NCBI RefSeq assembly: GCF_019219075.1
Contig: NZ_JAHUWJ010000006.1
Location: 186,001-250,000 of the forward strand
DNA from: Chitinophaga sp. sic0106
Lineage (GTDB): Bacteria > Bacteroidota > Bacteroidia > Chitinophagales > Chitinophagaceae
Direction of reading: 5' to 3'
Length of the DNA stretch: 64,000 nucleotides
Part shown: one piece after another, positions 1 through 8,749 of the stretch
Position numbering within the stretch: the first letter of the stretch is position 1
How the letters are laid out: every line of letters begins with the position of its first letter
The notes under the pieces: model-generated
The model's database searches: none
Told to the model about the DNA's origin: nothing
What the model saw: only the letters and a program-made list of their open reading frames with translations
Position numbers and translations under genes: made by a program

Positions 1-963
1 GACTCCGCCCGTACTGATTCGGCGGTGGTCACCAATGGTCGCTTTACCTGGAGTGGTGACGTTGGTGAAGCTCAGAAGATCTACATAGGTACCTCCACCC
101 GTTATATAGACCTGTACATGGGTAATGACGCAGTGGAGATTAAAGGGAACATTGATTCCATCGAAAACCTGGTGATTACCGGTTCCCCGGCGCAGGATGA
201 GTACAAGGCATTCACAGCCTCTATTAAAGATGTTACGGATCAGGAACATGCCCTTTACGGCAGTTGGGAAGAAGCGCATAAAACGGACAGTGGTACCGCC
301 GCAATCGAAAATAAACTGGAGACATTACGCAGCCAGCGTCACGATCGTACTGTTGCCTATATCCGCTCACACCCCGCCAGTGCCATCAGCGTAAATATGC
401 TGGCGGATATGGCAGTGATGGGAGAGTATGCGCCATTGGATAGTTTGTATAAAACGCTGGACCCGGCTGTGCAACAGGGCAGCACCGGTACGCGCTTAGC
501 TAAGCGCCTGGCCATACTTAAGCGCAGCGCCATTGGTGCACAAATGATGGATTTCACGCAGAATGATACCAATGGTAAACCAGTAACCCTCTCTGATCTG
601 AAAGGTAAATACGTGCTGGTCGATTTTTGGGCCAGCTGGTGCGGTCCTTGTCGCGCAGAAAACCCGAACGTGCTGAAAGCCTACAACGCTTTCAAGGACA
701 AAAACTTTACCGTAGTAGGCGTATCGCTGGATGACAACGAGGAAAAATGGAAAGCCGCCATCAAGCAGGACGGTATGCCATGGATTCAGTTGTCGGACCT
801 GAAAGGCTGGCGCAATGAAGTGGCCCAGCAATACGGTATCCAGGGGATTCCATTTTCCCTGCTGATAGATCCTGATGGCAAAATAGTGGCCAAAGAATTA
901 CGCGGCACTAAGCTGCACAATACCCTTGCATCTCTCCTTAACAATCAAAAACCAGCTATATGA
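1..963 (+). CDS. TlpA-like thiol-disulfide oxidoreductase with DUF4369 domain (5' end outside window)
   Basis: The reading frame is open from base 1, so the gene starts upstream and the ATG at 25 is internal. The N-terminal half resembles the DUF4369 region common in Bacteroidota TlpA proteins. The C-terminal ~130 residues form a thioredoxin fold with the redox motif FWASWCGPCR (CxxC) and a cis-Pro segment GIQGIPFSLLIDPDG. Family knowledge: such proteins are exported and reduce or oxidise thiols in the periplasm. The stop overlaps the next start (ATGA at 960-963), so the two tandem paralogues are probably translationally coupled. Substrate unknown. The signal peptide would lie outside the window. 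Confidence 0.9.
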   Translation, partial: DSARTDSAVVTNGRFTWSGDVGEAQKIYIGTSTRYIDLYMGNDAVEIKGNIDSIENLVITGSPAQDEYKAFTASIKDVTDQEHALYGSWEEAHKTDSGTAAIENKLETLRSQRHDRTVAYIRSHPASAISVNMLADMAVMGEYAPLDSLYKTLDPAVQQGSTGTRLAKRLAILKRSAIGAQMMDFTQNDTNGKPVTLSDLKGKYVLVDFWASWCGPCRAENPNVLKAYNAFKDKNFTVVGVSLDDNEEKWKAAIKQDGMPWIQLSDLKGWRNEVAQQYGIQGIPFSLLIDPDGKIVAKELRGTKLHNTLASLLNNQKPAI

Positions 964-2162
964 AATTTCAATTGATAACGGTAACGGCTACACTATTTGC
1001 CGGCGCAGCCATGGCACAAAAGCCTTACACCCTGAACGGGAAGATCCAGGGCCTCAATAATGCATATGTATATTTGAGTTACGCCTTAGACGGTAAATAC
1101 CAGACCGACAGTGCGCTGGCAAAAAACGGCAGCTTTACTTTCAAGGGGCAGCTGGCGGAGCCAACAATGGCACGTATGTATGCAGACAAGCAGGCGGCCA
1201 TGATGCAGCAGGAAGCGGCACTTGGATTTTTTATGGAACCGGGTACTATGACTGTTTCCGGTAACAAGACTGCCTTCAGTAAGCTGAAGGTAACCGGTTC
1301 AGCTACACAAAAGGAGCAGGAGCAGCTGGAGGCACAAAAGGCGCCTGTAATGGGAGGATTGAAGCCTGTTTCTGATGAGTACAATAAACTCAACAGTCAA
1401 TACATCGCGATGCATAAGGCCAAGGCCGGTGAGGTAGAATTGGAAGCATTTAAATCTAAGATGACGGTCGTGAAAGATAAGATGGACCCATTTTATGAGC
1501 AGCTGGAAAAGATCGATATCGATTATGTGAAAAAACATCCTGCCTCCTATGTAAGTGCGCAGCTACTTCGCTGGAGGGTAAGCAGTATTCCATTGGAGGA
1601 GGGCGAAGCGCTGTATGCAGCTATGCCGGCGAACATCCAGGCAAGCGCGGATGGCAGGGATATACGCAAAGAGCTGGACGGGTTGAAGATGGGATCTCCG
1701 GGCAGTGTAGCGCATGTATTTGCCAAAAAGGATATCAACGGGGAACCGTTGAGTCTGGCCGACTTCAAAGGAAAATACGTACTCGTTGATTTCTGGGCCA
1801 GCTGGTGTGTACCTTGCAGAAAAGGGAATCCACATCTGAAATCATTATATGCAAAGTATAAAGAAAAAGGCTTTGAAATTATCGGTATATCTGACGATGA
1901 CCGTAATGATGCCGCCTGGAAAAAGGCGGTGAATGCAGATGGTATTGGTATCTGGAAGCATGTGCTGCGTGGCCTTGACATGGAAAAGCGTATGGCTAAC
2001 CAGCCCAATCCCGATGACATCAGTGATTACTATGGCATTCATTCTCTCCCTACTAAAATCCTAATTGACCCTAATGGGATGATCATTGGCCGTTATGGTG
2101 GTGGTGGGGAAAATGATGAAGCAATGGATAAAAAACTGGCGTCCATTTTTGGGAATATTTAA
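960..2162 (+). CDS. TlpA-like thiol-disulfide oxidoreductase with DUF4369 domain
   Basis: A 400-residue protein with a signal peptide (cleavage probably after AMA, residue 19), a DUF4369-like N-terminal domain (~20-120), a helical linker and a C-terminal thioredoxin domain (~250-400). The redox motif is FWASWCVPCR; the cis-Pro segment is IHSLPTKILIDPNG. It overlaps the preceding paralogue by 4 bases and is followed by a good terminator. The two proteins share domain order but differ in the dipeptide between the active cysteines (GP versus VP), which usually shifts redox potential. Periplasmic thiol chemistry is inferred from the family; the partner is unknown. Confidence 0.92.
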   Translation: MKFQLITVTATLFAGAAMAQKPYTLNGKIQGLNNAYVYLSYALDGKYQTDSALAKNGSFTFKGQLAEPTMARMYADKQAAMMQQEAALGFFMEPGTMTVSGNKTAFSKLKVTGSATQKEQEQLEAQKAPVMGGLKPVSDEYNKLNSQYIAMHKAKAGEVELEAFKSKMTVVKDKMDPFYEQLEKIDIDYVKKHPASYVSAQLLRWRVSSIPLEEGEALYAAMPANIQASADGRDIRKELDGLKMGSPGSVAHVFAKKDINGEPLSLADFKGKYVLVDFWASWCVPCRKGNPHLKSLYAKYKEKGFEIIGISDDDRNDAAWKKAVNADGIGIWKHVLRGLDMEKRMANQPNPDDISDYYGIHSLPTKILIDPNGMIIGRYGGGGENDEAMDKKLASIFGNI

Positions 2163-2183
2163 TCTGTTAGCGGGCCGTTTTGA

Positions 2184-2220
2184 GAGGTGCTTCCAGGATA
2201 CTGGAGGCACCTTCTTTTTT
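2184..2220 (+). terminator. Rho-independent terminator after the TlpA pair
   Basis: The arms GAGGTGC-TT-CCAG and CTGG-A-GGCACCTTC fold around a GATA loop and run into TTCTTTTTT. It lies 21 bases after the stop of the second TlpA gene. Confidence 0.75.
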
Positions 2221-2588
2221 GCATGAATGCATTCTGGCGTAATTCTTGTGTAAAACCCAAACGTCTGACTCTGCAAAGAATGTCTTTATTTGAAAAACCA
2301 ATGCGCATGAAATGTGCAACCTCCATTCATTTGTAGCAGCAGTCTTGTATCTGTCGAACATCGTCCTGATTTCTATCACCTTCATTTGTCAGCCTTGCTG
2401 CAGGCCGTTTTATATGGTTCTGTTTGTAAAAGTTGGGAAGATTCCATTGTATCGTTGTAGCGTGTTAAGTTCCCAATAACTTTTATTAATGAGGAAACTC
2501 TTTCCACCGGTTCATGTTTTGTGAGGCAGGCGGGGATGTGTGTTCAATGAATGTATACTATCTGTAAACAAGTACAAGTTTTGAGCAA
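2221..2588. other. Non-coding stretch upstream of the TonB receptor
   Basis: About 370 bases with no convincing gene on either strand; the short open frames here lack a recognisable product or ribosome-binding site. It presumably contains the promoter of the TonB receptor gene, but I could not assign a clear TTTG / TAnnTTTG pair. Confidence 0.5.
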
Positions 2589-4976
2589 ATGGCAAACAGG
2601 CGGAAACCCTTTCTGATCGGATTCTGGCACTTTATTATTTTATTGTTCGCTACCCTGAAGGGGTACGGACAGGTGAGGTCGTTAAAGCTTTTTATCTCTG
2701 ATGCGCAACAACAACCTGTTGCCAATGCGGGGATAAAAGTGGACAGCGCCATAACGGTGACGGATATGTCCGGTAATGCGAACGTGGCCGTGGCGCCTGG
2801 TAAGCACCAGGTAGTGATTACGGCCGTGGGATATGAACCTGCCGAAAAAATAATGACGATACAGGGAGATACCAGTGTACCCCTGGAGTTAAAACCCGCA
2901 CAAACGCAGTTGAAAACCATCACCGTGTATGGAGAGCGGCAGGTAACGCTGGGGCAGATGAGTACACATATTATTGGTATCGATCAGCTGAAGCGGATGC
3001 CGGTACTTTTTGGGGAAGTAGACCCATTGAAAACGATTACACTTTTACCAGGGATAAAGAATGGGGGAGATGCCGGCGCGGGCATTTATGTACGTGGCGG
3101 CGGGCCTGACCAGAATCTCGTTTTGCTCGATGGTATTACGGTATACAACCCCAATCACCTGCTGGGGGCATTCAGCATTTTTAACGGGGATGCAGTCAGC
3201 AATATCGAAGTGATCAAAGGTGGAATGCCTGCTGAATATGGCGGCAGGCTAAGCAGTGTGATTGCTGTCACTTCCCGCGATGGCAATAAAGATTCCCTGA
3301 AAGTAAGTGGCGGAATAGGATTAATATCTTCCCGGTTAACGGCCGAGGGCCCGCTGGTAAAAGGTAAATCATCTTTCTTAATCAGCGCAAGAAGAACTTA
3401 TATTGATCAGTTGGCAAAGTTGATTGCACCAGATTCATTTCATAACAGCGGATATCATTTTTATGATATCAATGCTAAGCTGACCTATGATATCAATGCC
3501 GCAAACAGCTTGTCATTCACGGTTTACAACGGGAAGGACAAGTTCGCCTATTACCGCGAAGCGGAATCCAGCGGCCGCAAACGCAACTTCAAAGCGGATT
3601 GGGGCAATGCCATAGCCGGCCTGACCTGGAAACAGCAGATCAGTAAGAAACTGCACCAGGAATTATCGCTGGTGTACAGCTATTTTAACCTGGGGAGTAA
3701 CGTTACCTATGATACGGATGGGATCATATTTTCTTCCGGGTTGAACGACTATCAGGTGAAAAATGACTGGCTGTATCATGTAAATGATAAATTGTTTGTG
3801 AAGGCTGGCTGGCAGTTGATCCGGCATGAATTCAAGCCAGGGGCGGGCGAAACCAATGCCGGGCAGCAGGAGTTTGCGTCTAAAATTACCAAACAATATG
3901 GGAGAGAGGCGGCAGGTTACCTCAGTGCAGGACTCGATGTTACCAGGCAGTTTCATATCACGGGTGGCTTGCGCGTAAGTTATTTTGACCAGGTAGGGCC
4001 TACAGAAAGGGTTTTGTATGGAGAAGATGGTGTACCTACAGGTCAGAAGGAAAAGTATAATAAAGGGGTTGTTATTGCCCGCTACTACTATCCGGAGCCC
4101 CGGCTGGGCATGCGTTATTTGCTGGCCAAAGATGCCAGCCTGAAATTATCGTATACCCGTACGGTGCAGTACCTGCAACTGGCTACTACCAGTGCGGCTA
4201 CCTTCCCAAGCGATTTATGGGTGCCGGTGAGCAAACTGATAAAGCCAGGCATTGCCGATCAGGTAGCAGCTGGCTTTTACCAGGAGTTTCCTGACAAAGG
4301 CTATGAGTTCAGTGTGGAAACCTATTACAAACGCCTACAAAACCAGGTGGAATTTAAGCCGGGCGCACAGCTGCTGCTCAATCAAAACCTGGAAGGAGAA
4401 ATGGTTTTTGGCACCGGAAGAGCCTATGGTATTGAGTTATTATTACAGAAGAAAACAGGTGCGCTCACCGGTTGGATTGGTTATACTTTAAGTAAAACGG
4501 AAAGAACTTTTCCGGCGCTCAACAATGGCATGCCGTATCCTTATCGTTACGATCGTACGCACGACCTCAGTGTGACTGCCAATTACCAGTTATCGAAGAA
4601 GTGGCTCTTTTCCGGCGTATTTGTATACGGCACCGGGAATGCGCTGACTATGCCCGGCGGCAGGTTCGTATATAACCTGGGATATAATACCAAGACGGAT
4701 GAACCCGTATTTACCAATATTGATCAATATGGAAAGGTAAACGACTATCGTATGCCGGCCTATCACCGGTTGGATTTGTCGTTCAGTTTTACGCCTAATC
4801 CGGACAGTAAAAAGCGATTTAAGAGTAATTGGATTTTTGGCGTTTATAACGTCTACAATCGTATGAATCCATATTTCATTTACCTGGATGTAAATGAAGA
4901 GAAAGAAACTATTCAAGGGAAACAGGTAACCCTGTTCCCGATTTTGCCATCCGTTACCTGGAACTTTAATTTCTGA
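2589..4976 (+). CDS. TonB-dependent outer-membrane receptor
   Basis: A 795-residue protein: N-terminal signal region, a carboxypeptidase-regulatory-like beta-sandwich (~30-115), a plug domain (~125-235; contains IYVRGGGPDQNLVLLDGI and the motif GGMPAEYGGRLSSV), then a beta-barrel ending in the aromatic SVTWNFNF typical of BamA-inserted barrels. It is shorter than SusC proteins and lacks a SusD partner. It is followed after 3 bases by a DUF4249 lipoprotein gene, a recurrent pairing in Bacteroidota. Role: TonB-driven import across the outer membrane. The substrate cannot be read from sequence; siderophore, metal complex or oligopeptide are all possible. Confidence 0.92.
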   Translation: MANRRKPFLIGFWHFIILLFATLKGYGQVRSLKLFISDAQQQPVANAGIKVDSAITVTDMSGNANVAVAPGKHQVVITAVGYEPAEKIMTIQGDTSVPLELKPAQTQLKTITVYGERQVTLGQMSTHIIGIDQLKRMPVLFGEVDPLKTITLLPGIKNGGDAGAGIYVRGGGPDQNLVLLDGITVYNPNHLLGAFSIFNGDAVSNIEVIKGGMPAEYGGRLSSVIAVTSRDGNKDSLKVSGGIGLISSRLTAEGPLVKGKSSFLISARRTYIDQLAKLIAPDSFHNSGYHFYDINAKLTYDINAANSLSFTVYNGKDKFAYYREAESSGRKRNFKADWGNAIAGLTWKQQISKKLHQELSLVYSYFNLGSNVTYDTDGIIFSSGLNDYQVKNDWLYHVNDKLFVKAGWQLIRHEFKPGAGETNAGQQEFASKITKQYGREAAGYLSAGLDVTRQFHITGGLRVSYFDQVGPTERVLYGEDGVPTGQKEKYNKGVVIARYYYPEPRLGMRYLLAKDASLKLSYTRTVQYLQLATTSAATFPSDLWVPVSKLIKPGIADQVAAGFYQEFPDKGYEFSVETYYKRLQNQVEFKPGAQLLLNQNLEGEMVFGTGRAYGIELLLQKKTGALTGWIGYTLSKTERTFPALNNGMPYPYRYDRTHDLSVTANYQLSKKWLFSGVFVYGTGNALTMPGGRFVYNLGYNTKTDEPVFTNIDQYGKVNDYRMPAYHRLDLSFSFTPNPDSKKRFKSNWIFGVYNVYNRMNPYFIYLDVNEEKETIQGKQVTLFPILPSVTWNFNF

Positions 4977-4979
4977 TGT

Positions 4980-5882
4980 ATGAGAAAGAGAATAATTGGA
5001 TTGATGGGAATCATACTTGCACTGGCTGCCTGTGAAAAGGATATCGATATCAGTGTGGATGCAGGCCCGCCGTTAGTGGTGGTGGAGGGTTATATTAATA
5101 ACAGTTTACGTTCGTATAATTACGTGATATTAGGGAAGTCGCTCCGCTACGATGCGGCCGACTTTGCCAACACCCCGATAGAAGGGGCGAGTGTAACCAT
5201 TACTGCCGGGACTTATGCTGCCGGTAGTGGTTATACCTGGGATCAGTCCAGCAAAGTAAGAATGCAGGAAGTGAAAATTCCGGAGTTAGGATCGGTAAGA
5301 GTACCGGGTGTATATTTTGATCCGCGTATTGTAACCGATTCCGCGCATGCGCTGATGGGAGTGCCTGGTAAATCGTACCTGTTGGAAATAGAGGCAGCAG
5401 GTAAAAAGTATACTGCTATTACTAGCCTGCCGCAGCCGGTGCGGATTGATAGTTTGACCAATACTGCCTCGTTTAAAGATGATTCCGGTACGGTGCGGGC
5501 GCGACTGATGGTGCATTACAAAGATCCGGATACCTTGGGGAATGCGCAGTTGTACTATTGGAAGAACCTGGAGGCTAAAAGTACATTTGGCTGGGGGGCT
5601 ATGTATAATGATCGTTATATTCCGAGTACGGATGATCTGATCAATGGGCAGGCAGTACATATTACACATTCTTCCCGGTTGCCTGTAGGAGATACCATGC
5701 AGTATTTCCTGGTGAGCGTGGAGCGGCCTGTATATGATTTTTGGAATAGTTTTAATAAAGCGCGTATAAACGGCGGGCCTTTTACTACGCCGGTGAGTTT
5801 AAAAAGTAATATCCAGGGAGATAATGTGGTGGGCAGTTTCAGCGGTTTTTCCATTAGCACGGCGGCGCACCTGATGCGGTAG
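4980..5882 (+). CDS. DUF4249 family lipoprotein, partner of TonB receptor
   Basis: A 300-residue protein starting with a lipoprotein signal (lipobox LALAAC, Cys18 region) followed by EKDIDISVDAGPPLVVVEGY, characteristic of DUF4249. The start is 3 bases after the receptor stop, so the two are co-transcribed and probably coupled. Family knowledge: DUF4249 proteins are surface or periplasmic lipoproteins nearly always next to a TonB receptor of this type, which suggests a substrate-capture or receptor-accessory role; the biochemical function is unproven. The length is within the family range. Confidence 0.85.
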   Translation: MRKRIIGLMGIILALAACEKDIDISVDAGPPLVVVEGYINNSLRSYNYVILGKSLRYDAADFANTPIEGASVTITAGTYAAGSGYTWDQSSKVRMQEVKIPELGSVRVPGVYFDPRIVTDSAHALMGVPGKSYLLEIEAAGKKYTAITSLPQPVRIDSLTNTASFKDDSGTVRARLMVHYKDPDTLGNAQLYYWKNLEAKSTFGWGAMYNDRYIPSTDDLINGQAVHITHSSRLPVGDTMQYFLVSVERPVYDFWNSFNKARINGGPFTTPVSLKSNIQGDNVVGSFSGFSISTAAHLMR

Positions 5883-6246
5883 TGAGGGGATTTCCGGCGG
5901 CAGCCTGCCTGGCTGCCGCGAAAAAAAACTGAAACTTTCTCATTTTTTATTATATTGTATAGTCGGTTAGCAGCGAAGACTAACGACGTAAAAGTGCAGC
6001 GAATAAGATTATACCTCAACCCGGGTATCTGTATGTAGTATTTTCCAATGATTTATGAATTTTCTGAACTGGTAAGGCAGGTGTTTCTGTGTACATTATT
6101 ATAAATGTCATAATGACTATTAATTATTGTGCTTTGTGTGTTTTTGTAGTAAAGACGGCATTTGTATCTATGTAATTATGACAATTAATTATTTGTAAGA
6201 TTCCCGACATCCATATACCCATTTTCATCATTTACAAAAACATGTT
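5883..6246. other. Intergenic region with GC-rich hairpin
   Basis: 364 bases without a gene. It holds a strong 9-bp hairpin at 5897-5919 (GCGGCAGCC / GGCTGCCGC, 5-base loop) followed by an A-run rather than a T-run on the plus strand, so it is not a canonical intrinsic terminator, though it may still end transcription or protect the 3' end of the DUF4249 mRNA. The remaining ~300 bases are very AT-rich and probably carry the pectate lyase promoter. Confidence 0.5.
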
Positions 6247-7269
6247 ATGAAACTTAGATTCCTCAAAAAACGCTTTCACAGCAAAGGTGCTGTTATTGTT
6301 ATCCTCGGCCTTTGTTGCAGCGCAGCCATTTCCTTATCGTCCTGTTCCAAGGGCAGCGTCACCGATGTGCCCTCCACGCCTAAGCCTGCTGTGGAAGCCG
6401 TACTGCCGGGGCAGGTAGGCTACTGCAATGAAAACGGTACCACCACTGGCGGTACCGCAGGTCCTACTGTAACCGTTAACAACGCCACGGACCTGAACAC
6501 CTACGCTACGGCTTCGCAGCCATATGTGATCAGGGTGTCTGGTACGATCACACTCAGCAGCAGAGTGGAAGTGGCTTCCAATAAAACCATCCAGGGGGTT
6601 AATGCCTCGGCAAAAGTTGTAGGTAACATCTACATTGCCAACGGCGCCAATAACGTAATCGTCAGTAACCTGAACATCACCAATCCTGCCGGTGATGGCA
6701 TCACCATTCGCGGCGCCCATCATGTGTGGGTGAACCATTGTGCCATCTTTGATTGTTCGGATGGCCTGTGTGATATTAACTACGGTGCGGATTATGTCAC
6801 CGTGTCCTGGACAAAATTTTACTACGTAAACCAGGTTGATCACCGTTATACCATGATCCTGGGTAGCGCCGGTGCGGAAGTGGAAGGTAAGCTGCACGTG
6901 ACCCTGCATCATAATTGGTGGGGGCCTAAGTGCGATCAGCGCATGCCTTCCGGTACGCTGGGCAATGCACATATCTTTAACAACTACTTTACTTCAGAAG
7001 GTAATTTTTACTGCAGCAATGCCCGCGCAGGTTCCAAGTGGTGGTGTGAAAACAACTACTACTATAAAGTGAAAAATCCCTGCTACGAGCAGGATGGTGG
7101 TAAGATCAGAACCATCGGCAATATCTATGACCAGTGTACGGGCAGCATTACCGTTGGCGGCACATCTGTAGTGAGTCAACCCACCTACAGCTATACCCTC
7201 ACTGCGGTAGCCAGTGTGCCATCTGTAGTATCCGGCGGCGCCGGTCCACAGGCTACGCCTGCATTCTAA
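6247..7269 (+). CDS. Pectate lyase, polysaccharide lyase family 1, lipoprotein
   Basis: A 340-residue protein with a lipoprotein signal (LSSCSK lipobox, ~residue 33) and a right-handed beta-helix. PL1 hallmarks are visible in order: ITIRGAHHVWVNHC (Asp/His calcium-site region), DYVTVSWTKF, VTLHHNWWG and CDQRMPSGTLGNAHIFNNYF, the last carrying the catalytic Arg region. It cleaves de-esterified homogalacturonan by calcium-dependent beta-elimination and is probably anchored on the cell surface. The pectinesterase gene 53 bases downstream supplies the demethylated substrate. The two form a minimal pectin module without local SusC/SusD or oligogalacturonide enzymes. Confidence 0.9.
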   Translation: MKLRFLKKRFHSKGAVIVILGLCCSAAISLSSCSKGSVTDVPSTPKPAVEAVLPGQVGYCNENGTTTGGTAGPTVTVNNATDLNTYATASQPYVIRVSGTITLSSRVEVASNKTIQGVNASAKVVGNIYIANGANNVIVSNLNITNPAGDGITIRGAHHVWVNHCAIFDCSDGLCDINYGADYVTVSWTKFYYVNQVDHRYTMILGSAGAEVEGKLHVTLHHNWWGPKCDQRMPSGTLGNAHIFNNYFTSEGNFYCSNARAGSKWWCENNYYYKVKNPCYEQDGGKIRTIGNIYDQCTGSITVGGTSVVSQPTYSYTLTAVASVPSVVSGGAGPQATPAF

Positions 7270-7322
7270 GAACCAAATCATGGATGTCGGGGCTTGTTCA
7301 CAATCCACTAAAAAATTACTTT

Positions 7323-8372
7323 ATGCGTAACTATGTATTCGCTTTCCTTTGTATGGCAACGCTGCTGTCCTGCGGTAAAACCGTGACCACCGCACCTGCC
7401 GTAAAAGCACAAACGGAGCTGCTGGTGCCCATTAATATCACCGTAGCCAAAGATGGCTCCGGCAACTACAGCACTGTACAACAGGCTTTTGATGCAGTGC
7501 CTAATAATAGCAGTAACCGTACGGTGATCTATATTAAAAACGGTACCTATAAAGAAGTGCTGACCCTGGCATCTTCCAAAAAAAATGTAACTATTGTAGG
7601 AGAAAGTGTGAATGGCGTGAAGCTCACCTATGATAACTACGCCAGTAAAATAAATCCCGCTACGGGCGCGGCGTATGGCACCAGCGGCTCATCCAGCACC
7701 TTCATCCGGGCAGAAGGATTTTATGCGGTAAATATTACTTTTGAAAATTCTTCCGGACCTGTAGGGCAGGCACTCGCTATATACATCGCAGGTGATAAAG
7801 CGGTATTCAATAACTGCCGCTTTCTTGGCAGGCAGGACACTTATTATGGCGGTAACTGCCGCCAATACCTGAAAAACTGCTACCTGGAAGGCACTACCGA
7901 TTTTATTTTCGGACCCTCCACCGCAGTTTTTGAAAGTTGTAAGCTGTACAGCTATGGCGGCTCCGCCATTACCGCCGCCAGCACAGAAAGCTATGTGCCC
8001 TATGGCTTCGTTTTCCTGAAATGTAATATCAGCGGTGCCTCCGGTGCTAAAACCGATTTAGGGCGCCCCTGGCGCCCATACGCTGCCGTAGCCTACCTCA
8101 ATACCGCCATGACCTCCGTTATCAACGCCGCCGGCTGGAATAACTGGGGAAATGCCGCAAATGAGGCTACCGCGCGTTACGGGGAATACCGCAATAACGG
8201 AGATGGCTCTAATATTAATAACAGGCCGGCATGGATAGATCGTATCACAACAGCGGAAGCTGCCAATTACACGGTGCTGAATGTGCTGAAAACGACTTAT
8301 ACCAATCCGGTGACTACGGATAACTGGAATCCCGGAACGGTGATTAGTGCGACGGGGGCAACTGTGAATTAA
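7323..8372 (+). CDS. Pectinesterase, carbohydrate esterase family 8, lipoprotein
   Basis: A 349-residue protein. I chose the ATG at 7323 because it gives a lipoprotein signal (MRNYVFAFLCMATLLSCGK) right before the mature domain; the longer in-frame extension overlaps the pectate lyase. CE8 motifs are clear: GQALAIYIAGDKAVF (oxyanion-hole Gln region), GRQDTYYG (catalytic Asp), GTTDFIFGPSTAVFESC (second catalytic Asp) and LGRPWRPYA (substrate Arg/Trp). It removes methyl esters from pectin, producing the substrate of the upstream lyase. Cell-surface or periplasmic lipoprotein. Confidence 0.92.
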   Translation: MRNYVFAFLCMATLLSCGKTVTTAPAVKAQTELLVPINITVAKDGSGNYSTVQQAFDAVPNNSSNRTVIYIKNGTYKEVLTLASSKKNVTIVGESVNGVKLTYDNYASKINPATGAAYGTSGSSSTFIRAEGFYAVNITFENSSGPVGQALAIYIAGDKAVFNNCRFLGRQDTYYGGNCRQYLKNCYLEGTTDFIFGPSTAVFESCKLYSYGGSAITAASTESYVPYGFVFLKCNISGASGAKTDLGRPWRPYAAVAYLNTAMTSVINAAGWNNWGNAANEATARYGEYRNNGDGSNINNRPAWIDRITTAEAANYTVLNVLKTTYTNPVTTDNWNPGTVISATGATVN

Positions 8373-8380
8373 AATATAAA

Positions 8381-8408
8381 AGCCGGCAAGAGAAAACCCT
8401 TGCCGGCT
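8381..8408 (+). terminator. Hairpin terminator after pectinesterase
   Basis: A perfect 10-bp stem AGCCGGCAAG / CTTGCCGGCT with an 8-base loop, 8 bases after the stop. The downstream T content is weak on the plus strand. On the minus strand the stem runs into TTTATATTTT, so it could also stop transcripts from the right. Confidence 0.6.
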
Positions 8409-8749
8409 GTGGTTTATAGGGACAGGGAAAATTATCTTTCGAAAAACGGCATAACTGATGGACCTCTGGCAAATGCTACACATGGTTCCTCCCTTGCACA
8501 CAAAAGTAGTTCCCGAGATCTTTTTAGCAGCTGGCTGGCAGTATACAACTCACTAAAGCAACGGGGATAAATTTTATAATCGCTTTCGTGCAATTTCATT
8601 TTAGTAAAGATTCCCGGCAATCAGCCTCCGTTAAACTATTTAACGGGAACAGTTGTATCCATATACGCAATTGTTCAAGTTATTCACCTGATTGTACAAG
8701 TGCCGGCCATCTTTTCACCATTACCTTTAGGTACATTAAAAATTGTGTC
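8409..8749. other. Intergenic stretch, possible small minus-strand ORF
   Basis: About 340 bases between the pectinase pair and the dehydrogenase gene. A 55-codon minus-strand frame with an ATG start at 8599 and stop at 8432-8434 (product begins MKLHESDYKIYPRCF) ends just before the 8381-8408 hairpin, which would be a good terminator for it. I recognise no family and see no strong ribosome-binding site, so I do not call it a gene. The upstream region of the dehydrogenase is otherwise featureless. Confidence 0.25.

Noticed and set aside
5897..5919. Strong GC hairpin as an intrinsic terminator
   Set aside because: It is followed by A rather than T on the plus strand and has no T-run on the minus strand side either.
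6334..6972. 212-codon open frame on the minus strand
   Set aside because: It is antisense to the well-supported pectate lyase and has no recognisable product; it is a by-product of codon bias.
7134..7322. Upstream extension of the pectinesterase frame
   Set aside because: It overlaps the pectate lyase in another frame and would bury the lipoprotein signal that begins at 7323.
8432..8599. Possible 55-codon minus-strand gene
   Set aside because: It ends before a good hairpin, but there is no family, no clear ribosome-binding site and no conservation evidence; described only as part of the intergenic stretch.
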